Below are positions 1 to 7,721 of a stretch of 64,000 bases of DNA, piece after piece. Every line of letters starts with the position of its first letter. The stretch's first letter is position 1. Source of the stretch: Streptomyces cynarae. GTDB lineage: Bacteria; Actinomycetota; Actinomycetes; Streptomycetales; Streptomycetaceae. A program made the translations under genes and the position numbers. Location of the stretch: positions 1,526,001-1,590,000 of the forward strand of contig NZ_CP106793.1 of the NCBI RefSeq assembly GCF_025642135.1, written 5' to 3'. Below the pieces are notes generated by a model that did not search any database, had not been told where the DNA came from, and worked only from the letters and a program-made list of their open reading frames with translations.

Positions 1-36
1 CGTGGCCGACCAGCACTTCAGCTGTCAGCGAGGCTG

Positions 37-93
37 TCAGGGCACGGTGATGACGATCTTGCCGCGCGCGTGACCCCCGGCACTCCGGTCGGG
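37..93 (-). pseudogene. Possible C-terminal remnant of a zinc-type alcohol dehydrogenase
   Basis: Read on the minus strand, the bases ending in TGA at 37-39 encode GGHARGKIVITVP, which resembles the last residues of medium-chain zinc-type alcohol dehydrogenases and quinone oxidoreductases (a Gly-His then GK-hydrophobic ending). Upstream the frame stays open but the protein no longer resembles the family, and the next gene begins within 300 bases, so there is no room for the usual 320-residue enzyme. It could be a decayed remnant or chance resemblance. The stretch from about 94 to 335 holds nothing else that I can recognise. Confidence 0.3.
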
Positions 94-335
94 CTTGCTG
101 TGCCAACCGGGCACGACGGTTCGTCTGCGTGCCGAACTGGAGGAGTGGCTGCCGGGGGTCCCGCCAGCACCCGGCGTGGGCACCCCGAGCGCCACCGGGC
201 GACCTGACAGGGCCGGCAGACGACGTCAGGTCGCCGACGTTCGTGCAGGCGACTCGGCCCTGCTCCTGAAGACGGCCGGGCCCGAACTCGGCCCGACCTG
301 CCGGCAGCGCCGCGCCGAGGTGGCTCGGCCCCGGC

Positions 336-797
336 TCACCCGTTCAGCCGCAAGGTCCACACCACGGTCATCTCGCCCGTGACGGCCCCGTCCTCGCGCT
401 GAATGGCAATGCTCACAGGGAATTCCGGCCGCGCACCCGCGTCGAGTTCCGCGATGACCTCGGCCGCCGGGCGGCCCAGGGTCGCCGTGGCCGTCACCGG
501 TCCCATGGCGAGCTTCTTGTAGTCGATCTCGGCCCGCACCGCGAGCGGTACCGCGCGGAAGAGCTGGTCGCCGAAGGCTGTCAGAACGATGGCTCCGCTG
601 GCGGATTCGGCCAACGTGAACATGGCGCCGGCGTGGGGACCGCCGAGGTGATTGTGGTATTCCGGCTGGTCCGGGAGCTGGAGCACGGCACGCTCCGGGG
701 TCACCTCGATGAACTCGAGGTTCAGGGTGCGCACCATAGGGACCGCGGCGGCAAGCATCTCGCCCATCGAGGCGCTGTCAACTGTCACAGACGACAT
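336..797 (-). CDS. PaaI/DUF4442-like hotdog-fold thioesterase
   Basis: Protein of 153 residues, the normal length for a single hotdog domain. The central stretch with NHLGGPHAGAMFTLAE (about residues 49-64) looks like the long hotdog helix and preceding loop of PaaI-like and DUF4442 thioesterases, which hydrolyse acyl-CoA thioesters in the cytoplasm. The substrate cannot be told from sequence. It starts with ATG at 797 and stands alone, with the next minus-strand gene 69 bases upstream. Confidence 0.75.
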   Translation of the reverse strand: MSSVTVDSASMGEMLAAAVPMVRTLNLEFIEVTPERAVLQLPDQPEYHNHLGGPHAGAMFTLAESASGAIVLTAFGDQLFRAVPLAVRAEIDYKKLAMGPVTATATLGRPAAEVIAELDAGARPEFPVSIAIQREDGAVTGEMTVVWTLRLNG

Positions 798-865
798 GTT
801 ACCGGCGAGTAGTAGTTCTGGCCACCCCGCTCCGCGGATGCCGCAACGCCGGACACGGCACCCCG

Positions 866-1711
866 TCAGCCGATGCTGAAGGCGCCGTCGGGAGGTTCAG
901 GCGACGGGACGGCGTTCTCGTCGTGCACCGGCTCCGCGCCGCCCAAGAAGTCCCGTAGCGCCGCGCCGTGTTCGACGCGGGCCGGGAACGCGTCCGCGGC
1001 GGATCGGCGGGCGAGCGGGGCCGTGTCCAGTGGCCGGTGCCCGGCGAGGAGTACGGCGTTGCCGAAGCGGCGGCCGCGCAGCACGGCCGGCTCGGCGATC
1101 AGCACCAGCTCCTGGAAAACCGTCGCGAATGTGGCGAGTTGGGAGCGCAGGAAGGCGAAGGGCGCGGAGTCGGCGAGGTTCGCCAGATAGACGCCGTCCG
1201 GGCGCAGCACCCGCTCGGCGGCACGCGCGTACGCCACCGTCGTCAGGTGGGCGGGGACACGGGAGCCGCCGAAGACGTCCGCGATCACGATGTCGGCCGA
1301 GGACGGCGGGGCGGCCTCGAGCCAGGCGCGGGCGTCAGCCGCGTGCAGGGTGATGCCGGAGTCCGCGGGCAGCGGCAGGTGCTCCACGACGAGGTCGAGC
1401 AGGCCCCGGTCGGCCTCGACCACGTCCTGCCGTGAGCCGGGTCTGGTCGCGGCGACATAGCGCGGCAGGGTGAGCGCGCCCCCGCCGAGGTGCACCACGT
1501 CCAGCGCCCGCCCCGGCTCCGCGGCCGTGTCCAGCACATGGCCGAGCCGTCGCGCGTACTCGAACTCCAGATGCGTCGGGGCGTCCAGATCGACGTACGA
1601 CTGCGGCGCCCCGTCGACCGTGAGGAGCCAGGCCCGCTCACGGTCGACGTCGGGCATCAGCTTGGCGGTGCCGTGGTCGGTGGTACGGGTGACGGGTATG
1701 GGCTCGCTCAC
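866..1711 (-). CDS. Spermidine synthase-like SAM-binding protein
   Basis: 281 residues with a Rossmann methyltransferase fold: VVHLGGGALTLPRY is the glycine-rich motif I (about residues 92-105), followed by an acidic VVEAD loop and DIVIADVFGG (about 139-148), the pattern of the spermidine synthase superfamily. Actinobacterial proteins of this type lack a demonstrated polyamine partner here, so aminopropyl or methyl transfer is open. It starts with GTG at 1711 and lies 61 bases downstream of tuf3 on the same strand, which makes readthrough from tuf3 possible. Confidence 0.7.
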   Translation of the reverse strand: MSEPIPVTRTTDHGTAKLMPDVDRERAWLLTVDGAPQSYVDLDAPTHLEFEYARRLGHVLDTAAEPGRALDVVHLGGGALTLPRYVAATRPGSRQDVVEADRGLLDLVVEHLPLPADSGITLHAADARAWLEAAPPSSADIVIADVFGGSRVPAHLTTVAYARAAERVLRPDGVYLANLADSAPFAFLRSQLATFATVFQELVLIAEPAVLRGRRFGNAVLLAGHRPLDTAPLARRSAADAFPARVEHGAALRDFLGGAEPVHDENAVPSPEPPDGAFSIG

Positions 1712-1772
1712 GGCTCCATTGTGCGGGTGCGGGAAGACCGCGGCCTCCCCGCACCCGCTCGGAACGGCACCC

Positions 1773-2942
1773 TCAGGCGAGGGACGTCACCGTGCCGGCG
1801 CCGACCGTCCGGCCGCCCTCACGGATCGCGAACCCCAGCCCCGGCTCCAGCGGGACCTCACGGCCCAGCTCCACCGTCATCGTGACCGTGTCGCCGGGGC
1901 GGGCGACCGCCGTCTCCCCGAGGTCGACGTCGCCGACGACATCCGCCGTACGGATGTAGAACTGCGGCCGGTAACCGGTCGACACCGGCGTCGTACGCCC
2001 GCCCTCACGGGCCGACAGCACGTACACCCGCGCCGTGAAGCGCCGGCTCGGCACCACGCTGCCGGGCGCCGCGACGACGTGCCCGCGGCGGACCGCGTCG
2101 CGCGGCACCCCGCGCAGCAGCAGCGCAACGTTGTCCCCCGCCTGCGCCTCCTCCATCGGCTTGCCGAAGGTCTCCAGACCGGTGACCACCGTCTCCACCT
2201 CCGCGCCGAGCACCTCGACCCGGTCGCCCACCCGGATTCTGCCGCGCTCGACCGCGCCGGTGACGACCGTGCCGCGGCCGGTGATGGTGAGCACGTTCTC
2301 CACCGGCAGGAGGAACGGCGCGTCCACGTACCGCTCGGGCACGGGCACATACGTGTCCACCGCGTCGAGCAGCGCGTCGATCGCCGCGGTCCAACGCGGG
2401 TCGCCCTCCAGGGCCTTGAGCCCGGAGACGCGTACGACCGGTACGGAGTCCCCCGGGTAGCCCTGCGCGGTGAGCAGGTCGCGGACCTCCAGCTCGACCA
2501 GGTCGGTGAGCTCCTCGTCGCCCGCGTCGGCCTTGTTGAGGGCGACGACGATGTGGTCGACGCCCACCTGCCGGGCGAGCAGCACGTGTTCGGCGGTCTG
2601 CGGCATGATCCCGTCGAGCGCGGAGACGACGAGGATCGCCCCGTCGAGCTGCGCGGCCCCGGTGACCATGTTCTTGACGTAGTCGGCGTGGCCCGGCATG
2701 TCCACGTGCGCGTAGTGCCGGGTGTCCGTCTCGTACTCGACGTGCGCGATGTTGATGGTGATGCCGCGCGCCGCCTCCTCCGGGGCCCGGTCGATCCGGT
2801 CGAACGGCACGAAGGTGCCGCTGCCGCGCTCGGCGAGGACCTTGGTGATGGCGGCGGTCAGGGTGGTCTTGCCGTGGTCGACATGGCCCATCGTGCCGAT
2901 GTTCAGGTGCGGTTTGGTGCGCACGTATGCCGTCTTGGACAT
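1773..2942 (-). CDS. tuf3: Elongation factor Tu, minor third copy (EF-Tu3)
   Basis: 389 residues with all three EF-Tu domains. Domain 1 has the P-loop GHVDHGKT (residues 19-26), the switch I segment RGITIN, the switch [10 protein letters not shown], and NKAD. Domains 2 and 3 follow with the [17 protein letters not shown] start. The sequence is clearly diverged from Tuf1 (for example [14 protein letters not shown] before switch I), and the gene is not next to fus, rpsL or rpsJ, so it is the separate tuf3 type found in Streptomyces. In Streptomyces coelicolor tuf3 is reported as weakly expressed and induced under stringent conditions; whether that holds here is inference. It starts with ATG at 2942. 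Confidence 0.93.
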   Translation of the reverse strand: MSKTAYVRTKPHLNIGTMGHVDHGKTTLTAAITKVLAERGSGTFVPFDRIDRAPEEAARGITINIAHVEYETDTRHYAHVDMPGHADYVKNMVTGAAQLDGAILVVSALDGIMPQTAEHVLLARQVGVDHIVVALNKADAGDEELTDLVELEVRDLLTAQGYPGDSVPVVRVSGLKALEGDPRWTAAIDALLDAVDTYVPVPERYVDAPFLLPVENVLTITGRGTVVTGAVERGRIRVGDRVEVLGAEVETVVTGLETFGKPMEEAQAGDNVALLLRGVPRDAVRRGHVVAAPGSVVPSRRFTARVYVLSAREGGRTTPVSTGYRPQFYIRTADVVGDVDLGETAVARPGDTVTMTVELGREVPLEPGLGFAIREGGRTVGAGTVTSLA

Positions 2943-3072
2943 GGCTGTACCTCGTAGCCTCTTCGGTGGTGCTCAAGTGACGGCCCCGGCGTCGGGAACG
3001 GCGGCCGGGACGGGGACCCCGAGGTCTTGCCGACCCTCCCCCTGCGGGGTCCGCCGGACGATCCGGGAAGGG
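2943..3072 (-). other. tuf3 upstream region
   Basis: These 130 bases separate the small upstream frame from tuf3 and should hold the tuf3 promoter or leader. A purine stretch, GAAGAGGCTACGAGG, lies about 8-22 bases before the ATG and supplies a weak Shine-Dalgarno. I could not assign -35 and -10 boxes with confidence. Confidence 0.35.
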
Positions 3073-3273
3073 TCAGCTTCGGGCGCCGTCGACTGCGGCC
3101 ACGAGGAGCGGGACGGCAGCCTTCGGAGCATCCGCGACGGCGGATGCTGCGAGGACGAAGGCGTACCGGAACATGCCGTAGAGCATCGCCGACTCGTCCG
3201 TCGGCGTCGAATGGTTTTCCGCGCGGGGCGAGTTCGCCGAGAGATGCCTCTCACGCCCCATGAGGCGGACCAT
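3073..3273 (-). CDS. Small hypothetical protein upstream of tuf3
   Basis: A 66-codon frame with G/C-rich third positions lies between tuf3 and the divergent membrane protein gene. The C-terminal half, SAMLYGMFRYAFVLAASAVADAP and onward, is hydrophobic and small-residue rich. No family is recognised. A 9-bp stem with a GACG loop (3127-3148) lies within it. Internal ATGs at residues 5, 29 and 33 are alternative starts. It could also be a non-coding tuf3 leader region. Confidence 0.4.
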   Translation of the reverse strand: MVRLMGRERHLSANSPRAENHSTPTDESAMLYGMFRYAFVLAASAVADAPKAAVPLLVAAVDGARS

Positions 3274-3310
3274 ACGGCGATCACACGCACCCGTCGGTTA
3301 CTGTCACCGA

Positions 3311-4186
3311 ATGCTCGATGCCACCACCCGCTCTGGCGGCACCGCCACGGCCTCTCCCCGGGCCGTCACCACGGCCTCTCCCCAGGCCGCCGCCACGGCC
3401 TCTCCCCAGGCCGCCGCCACGGCCTCTCCCCGGGCCGTCACCACGGCCTCTCCCCAGGCCGCCGCCACGGAGCACACAGCCGCACCGGTCGCCGCCGCCG
3501 TCATATCGCCCGGTTTCGCCGCCCGTTGCACCAGAGTGCTGCTGTCGCCCTGGTCGCGTCTCGCCCTGCTCGTCGCGCTGCTCGCGGCGGCGGCGTCCTG
3601 TGTGCTGGCGTTCGAGCCGCAGAGACTGCTGGCGCACGGCTGGCCGCCGCAGCTCGGAGGTGCCGCGGCGGCCGTCGTGTTCGCGGTGGCGTACGGGGTG
3701 TGCACGGTCGCGTTCGTGCCCCGCCCGCTGCTGAACCTGGCGGCGGGCGCCCTGTTCGGCTCCCAGCCCGGCACGGGCGCGGCCCTCGCGGGCACCGTGC
3801 TCGGGGCGGGGATCGCGTTCGGGCTCGGCCGGGTGCTCGGGCAGGACGCGCTGCGCCCGTTGCTGCGCGGGCGCTGGCTGAAGGCGGCGGACGGGCAGCT
3901 CAGCCGGCACGGCTTCCGCTCGATGATGGCGGCGAGGCTGTTCCCCGGGGTGCCGTTCTGGGCGGCCAACTACTGCGCCGCCGTCTCCCGGATGCGCTGG
4001 GCGCCGTTCCTGCTCGCGACGGCGCTCGGGTCGGTCCCGAACACCGCCGCGTACGTGGTCGCCGGAGCCCGTGCCGCGAAGCCGACCTCGCCGGCCTTCC
4101 TGATCGCGCTGGCGTTCATCGCCGTGCCCGCTCTGGCCGGAGCGGTGGTGGCCTGGCGCAAGCGCCACCACCTGCGCGGGCGGTAG
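3311..4186 (+). CDS. TVP38/TMEM64-family (SNARE-associated type) membrane protein
   Basis: 291 residues from ATG 3311. After a 50-residue soluble N-terminus come several hydrophobic segments. FVPRPLLNLAAGALFG and GRVLGQDALRPLL followed by RHGFRSMMAARLFPGVPFWAANY are characteristic of the TVP38/DedA-like VTT domain, which has a role in lipid scrambling or membrane homeostasis. The N-terminus contains five tandem octapeptides (TASPRAVT or TASPQAAA), encoded by 24-bp DNA repeats at 3347-3466. A TTACTGT box lies 7 bases before the ATG, so the transcript may be leaderless. An upstream ATG at 3260 is possible but less likely. Confidence 0.75.
   Translation: MLDATTRSGGTATASPRAVTTASPQAAATASPQAAATASPRAVTTASPQAAATEHTAAPVAAAVISPGFAARCTRVLLSPWSRLALLVALLAAAASCVLAFEPQRLLAHGWPPQLGGAAAAVVFAVAYGVCTVAFVPRPLLNLAAGALFGSQPGTGAALAGTVLGAGIAFGLGRVLGQDALRPLLRGRWLKAADGQLSRHGFRSMMAARLFPGVPFWAANYCAAVSRMRWAPFLLATALGSVPNTAAYVVAGARAAKPTSPAFLIALAFIAVPALAGAVVAWRKRHHLRGR
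3347..3466 (+). repeat. Five tandem 24-bp repeats inside the TVP38 gene
   Basis: Five back-to-back 24-bp units start with ACGGCCTCTCCCC. They come in two versions, in the order A-B-B-A-B: A continues GGGCCGTCACC and B continues AGGCCGCCGCC. The unit is a multiple of three, so copy-number change keeps the reading frame. The repeats encode a Ser/Pro/Ala/Thr-rich segment ahead of the first membrane segment. Confidence 0.95.
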
Positions 4187-4313
4187 TGCCGATCCGGGCG
4201 GCGCGAGCCGGTGAACCATTCCGGTCGCGGCGCTGGACCGCCACTGGACCGCAGTAAACCGCCACCGGACCGCCCATGGGCCGCCTCTTGGCCGACATCA
4301 CCTCCAGGCGCCT

Positions 4314-5483
4314 CTAGACCGCCTCGAGGATCATCGCGTTGGCGAGGCCTCCCGCCTCGCACATCGTCTGCAGGCCGAAGCGGGCTCCGCGCGTGCGGAG
4401 TGCGTGCGCGAGCGTCGTAGTCAGGCGGGTGCCGCTCGCGCCCAGCGGGTGGCCGATCGCGATGGCCCCGCCGTGGACATTGACCTTGGCGAGGTCGGCA
4501 CCCGTCTCCTGCTGCCAGGCCAGGACGACGGAGGAGAAGGCCTCGTTCACCTCGAACAGGTCGATGTCGTCGAGTGTCAGCCCTGCCCTGCGCAGCACCT
4601 TCTCGGTGGCCGGGATGACCCCGGTGAGCATCAGCAGCGGATCGGAGCCGGTGACCGCGAAGCTGTGCAGCCGGGCGAGCGGGCGCAGTCCGAGGCGGGC
4701 CGCGGTCTCGCTGGAGGTGATCAGCACGGCGGAGGCGCCGTCGTTGATGGGGCTCGCGTTGCCGGCGGTGACGTTCCACTCGATCTGCGGGAACCGCTCG
4801 GCGAACGTGGGGTCGTAGTAGGCGGGCTTGAGTCCGGCGAGGATCTCGGACGTGCTGTCGGGGCGTACGCACTCGTCGCGCCTGAGGCCCTCCAGGGGCG
4901 CCGTCTCCGCGTCGAACAGGCCGGCGTCCCAGGCCGCTGCCGCCTTCCGGTGCGAGGAGACGGCGAAGGTGTCCATCTGCTCACGGTCGATCGACCACTT
5001 GGCGGCGATCAGCTCGGCGCTGATGCCCTGCGGGACCAGGCCCTCCGGGTAGCGCTCGGCGACACCGGGCCCGAAGGGGTCCTTGCCGGCGGGCACGTTG
5101 GACCACATCGGTACGCGGCTCATGGACTCCACACCGCAGGCCACGACGATGTCGTACGCGCCCGACAGCACGCCCTGTGCCGCGAAGTGCACGGCCTGCT
5201 GGGAGGAGCCGCACTGGCGGTCGACGGTGGTCGCAGGCACCGTCTCCGGGAACCCCGCGGACAGGACGGCGTACCGGGTGGTGTTCATCGCCTGCTCGCC
5301 GACCTGGTCGACGGTGCCGCCGATGACGTCGTCGATGAGCGCCGGGTCGATGCCGGAGCGTTCGACGAGGGTGCGCAAGGTGTGCGCGAGGAGTTCCACG
5401 GGGTGGACGTGGGCGAGGGCGCCGTTGGGCTTCCCCTTGCCCACCGGGGTGCGTACGGCTTCGACGATGACGGCGTCACGCAT
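4314..5483 (-). CDS. Acetyl-CoA C-acyltransferase (thiolase)
   Basis: 389 residues, standard thiolase length. The three catalytic regions are intact: nucleophile Cys91 in DRQCGSSQQA, His345 in GHPLGASG and Cys375 in TMCEAGGLANA. The family condenses or cleaves acyl-CoAs in fatty-acid or acetoacetyl-CoA metabolism; sequence alone does not separate biosynthetic from degradative use. The gene is divergent from an HxlR regulator 115 bases away, a likely regulatory pair. It starts with ATG at 5483 behind GGAGG. Codon use matches neighbouring genes. Confidence 0.9.
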   Translation of the reverse strand: MRDAVIVEAVRTPVGKGKPNGALAHVHPVELLAHTLRTLVERSGIDPALIDDVIGGTVDQVGEQAMNTTRYAVLSAGFPETVPATTVDRQCGSSQQAVHFAAQGVLSGAYDIVVACGVESMSRVPMWSNVPAGKDPFGPGVAERYPEGLVPQGISAELIAAKWSIDREQMDTFAVSSHRKAAAAWDAGLFDAETAPLEGLRRDECVRPDSTSEILAGLKPAYYDPTFAERFPQIEWNVTAGNASPINDGASAVLITSSETAARLGLRPLARLHSFAVTGSDPLLMLTGVIPATEKVLRRAGLTLDDIDLFEVNEAFSSVVLAWQQETGADLAKVNVHGGAIAIGHPLGASGTRLTTTLAHALRTRGARFGLQTMCEAGGLANAMILEAV

Positions 5484-5565
5484 GGTGCGGGCCTCCTTGC
5501 CGGGCGGCTGCCGGTGCGGCGATTACCGGTGAGTAGGAAATCTGGACCCACCATAGCCCGCAGAG

Positions 5566-5592
5566 TTGGAAAAGCAAACCCTCGCCTAGACT
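5566..5592 (+). promoter_or_regulatory. Likely leaderless promoter of the HxlR gene
   Basis: TTGGAA (5566-5571) and TAGACT (5587-5592) are spaced by 15 bases. The -10 box ends 6 bases before the ATG at 5599, which would place the transcript start at or next to the start codon. No Shine-Dalgarno is present, in keeping with a leaderless mRNA. The spacing is shorter than the ideal 17 bases. Confidence 0.4.
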
Positions 5593-5598
5593 GGGCTC

Positions 5599-6069
5599 AT
5601 GGCCGCCTCCAAAGACCCGCGCCCCTGCTCGATCGCCGACGCCCTGGCCCTGGTCGGCGAGAAGTACTCCCTGCTCGTCCTGCGCGAGGTGTGCCTCGGC
5701 AACGGGCGGTTCGACCAGCTCGTGCGCAACATCGGCGCCCCGCGCGACATCCTGGCCGCACGGCTGAAGCGGCTGGTGGAGGCGGGGATCCTGACGAAGA
5801 GGCTCTACAGCGAGCGCCCGCAGCGCTTCGAGTACCGGGCCACGGCGGCGGGTCTGGAACTGGAGCCGGTCCTGATGACCCTCAAGGAATGGGGCGACCG
5901 CCATCTCAGGAGAGACGGCGATCGCCCCATGGTGGTCGAACACATCTGCGGCAACGAACTCGTCCCGGTCGTCACCTGCTCCGTCTGTGGCGAGGAAGTG
6001 CGCCACGAGGACCTGACGGCGCACCCGCAGACGCCGGGCTGGACGGTGTCCGGCCCGGCGGCCGCGTAG
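5599..6069 (+). CDS. HxlR-family winged-helix transcriptional regulator
   Basis: 156 residues. CSIADALALVGEKYSLLVLREV at the N-terminus, with the conserved Cys11 and the Trp position replaced by Tyr (EKYSLLVL), followed by FDQLVRNIGAPRDILAARLKRLVEAGIL, is the HxlR DNA-binding domain. The C-terminal third carries CSVCGEEV, an extension with two cysteines that could bind metal. Divergent from the thiolase, so control of that gene and itself is likely. No Shine-Dalgarno, probably leaderless. Confidence 0.85.
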   Translation: MAASKDPRPCSIADALALVGEKYSLLVLREVCLGNGRFDQLVRNIGAPRDILAARLKRLVEAGILTKRLYSERPQRFEYRATAAGLELEPVLMTLKEWGDRHLRRDGDRPMVVEHICGNELVPVVTCSVCGEEVRHEDLTAHPQTPGWTVSGPAAA

Positions 6070-6075
6070 GCCTGC

Positions 6076-6798
6076 CTACACGGTCCCCTTGTAGACGTCG
6101 AGCCGTCCGCACATCCCGAACTTCCCATAGGCGGACGGCTGCTCGGACCGTACGACCGCATCCGCGAGGTGGGAGGCGTCGCCGCGCTCCAGGCGGTCGA
6201 GCTGGTCGCCGGTCGCCGCCGCGGCGGCCCGCGCGCCACGCTCCCACCGCTCGCGCCACTCGGCCAGCCGCGGCCGCACCAGCGCGGCGGCGGCCCGGTG
6301 GAAGGCGGCGAGCGGCTCGGGGCCGTCCGCGTCGCGCAGCGCCCGGTAGCCCTCGAGGGCCAGATCGCGACGCGCCCTGGCGATCCGCTCCTGCTCCTCC
6401 TCGGGAGCGTCACCGGGGATCGCGGTCGCGGCGGCGTACGTCTCCGGGTCGGTCAGGTACTGCGGAGGCAGGGTCAGGACGGCGTCGCCCGCCTCGGGCA
6501 GCCCGTTGTTCTGCATGAGGACGGTGATCCGCAGGTCGTCCTCGTTGACCAGCCGGTGGATGGTGCCCGGCGTGAACCAGGCGACCGTGCCGGGCTCCAG
6601 CGGGGTGACCTCGTACCCGGACTTCGTCAGCGTCTGCACGGCGCCGCGCCCGCCGGTGACGACGTACGCCTCCGAGCAGGTCAGGTGCATGTGCGGGGTG
6701 CCGCCGCACACGCCGTCGGCCGCCGGCCAGTCGTAGACGGACAGGTGGGAGACGGCGACGGCGCCCGGCAGCCCCGTGAACTCCGCTGTGCTCACCAC
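6076..6798 (-). CDS. Cupin-domain protein, last gene of the Gfo/PmoA operon
   Basis: About 240 residues. A cupin barrel occupies roughly residues 30-110: GTPHMHLTCSEAYVVTGG carries the His, His and Glu of cupin motif 1 and PGTIHRLVN is motif 2, so a metal site is plausible. The C-terminal half is helical and charged and not recognised. The start overlaps the upstream gene's stop as GTGGTGA, so translation is probably coupled. Association with a sugar-type dehydrogenase and a PmoA-like protein suggests carbohydrate metabolism, but the substrate is unknown. Confidence 0.75.
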   Translation of the reverse strand: MVSTAEFTGLPGAVAVSHLSVYDWPAADGVCGGTPHMHLTCSEAYVVTGGRGAVQTLTKSGYEVTPLEPGTVAWFTPGTIHRLVNEDDLRITVLMQNNGLPEAGDAVLTLPPQYLTDPETYAAATAIPGDAPEEEQERIARARRDLALEGYRALRDADGPEPLAAFHRAAAALVRPRLAEWRERWERGARAAAAATGDQLDRLERGDASHLADAVVRSEQPSAYGKFGMCGRLDVYKGTV

Positions 6799-7721
6799 GG
6801 ATGCTCCTCGAGGTACTTGGCCACCTCTTCACGCTCCCACGCGCCGTCCGCGACCACTACCCGGTAGCGGCGGCGCAGGGTGTCGCCCGGGGCCAGTTCC
6901 AGCTCGTCGTAGAACGCCCAGGAGGGAGCGACGGCGGCGAAGGGTTCGCTGCGGACGAACCAGTGGGCGGGGTGGGCGCCCCGCTCACCCAGGTGGTCGT
7001 TTTCGGGCGCGTGCGCGAAGACGAGGGTGGCGTGCCCGTCGCTGCCGTCGTGCTCGCCCGAGTACGCGAGCCAGGGGGCCTGCTGCCCCATCAGACCGGG
7101 GCCCTCCGCGTCGGGCGCGACGACCCGTCCGTCACGGAAGGCGCGCGGACCGCGCCAGAAGAGACCCGTGTAGCCGGCCATCTCCCGGCCGGCCGTCGTC
7201 GGGCTGCCGAACAGCAGCGGCTCGTCACGGCGGTTGGTGATCGCGGACGTCCAGGTCAGCGCCCAGCTCCGGGAGGCGACGTCGACGTCGTGCACCTCTA
7301 TGCGGCGCTCCTCCTCGGCCCACAGCTCGCCGGTGTACGGGTGCCAGGTGAGCCGCTCGGCGATGACCGCCCGGTCGCCGTCCGCCTCGACCTCGTCGAA
7401 GGCGACGTGCGCCATCGAGCCGACGCGTTCGGGCAGCTCCAGGTAGCCCTCACCGTGCACGTAGGTGTTGCCGCCCCACAGGTTCTGCCCCGACAGATGG
7501 GAGGCGGTCAGCTGCAGGCCCTTGTGCCAGCGGTGGTCGTTGGGCCGGTAGTCGGTGACGACGTCGCCGGCGAGCGTACGGACCGGGTGCAGATACGGCT
7601 TGGGCGCCTCCCAGGCCGCCTCGGGGCCGTACACGTAGGAGAAGAGTTCGACGCCGGTGGTCGGTTCCGTGAGGGTGATGCGGTCGCCGTGCGCGTGCAC
7701 GATGCGCAGGGTCGCGGTCAT
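6792..7721 (-). CDS. PmoA-like protein (DUF6807)
   Basis: 309 residues. The stretches PYLHPVRTLAGDVVTDYRPNDHRWHKGLQL near the N-terminus and LWGGNTY with GYLELPERVG match the DUF6807 family, often annotated as methane oxygenase PmoA although these proteins are soluble and usually sit beside Gfo/Idh/MocA dehydrogenases. The ATG overlaps the stop of the upstream dehydrogenase as ATGA, and its own stop overlaps the cupin start, making a tight three-gene operon. A role in sugar or sugar-derivative catabolism is inferred from context only. Confidence 0.8.
   Translation of the reverse strand: MTATLRIVHAHGDRITLTEPTTGVELFSYVYGPEAAWEAPKPYLHPVRTLAGDVVTDYRPNDHRWHKGLQLTASHLSGQNLWGGNTYVHGEGYLELPERVGSMAHVAFDEVEADGDRAVIAERLTWHPYTGELWAEEERRIEVHDVDVASRSWALTWTSAITNRRDEPLLFGSPTTAGREMAGYTGLFWRGPRAFRDGRVVAPDAEGPGLMGQQAPWLAYSGEHDGSDGHATLVFAHAPENDHLGERGAHPAHWFVRSEPFAAVAPSWAFYDELELAPGDTLRRRYRVVVADGAWEREEVAKYLEEHPW

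Noticed and set aside
3260..3310. Upstream extension of the TVP38 gene
   Set aside because: The added residues have no homology feature and the ATG at 3311 has a -10-like box just upstream.
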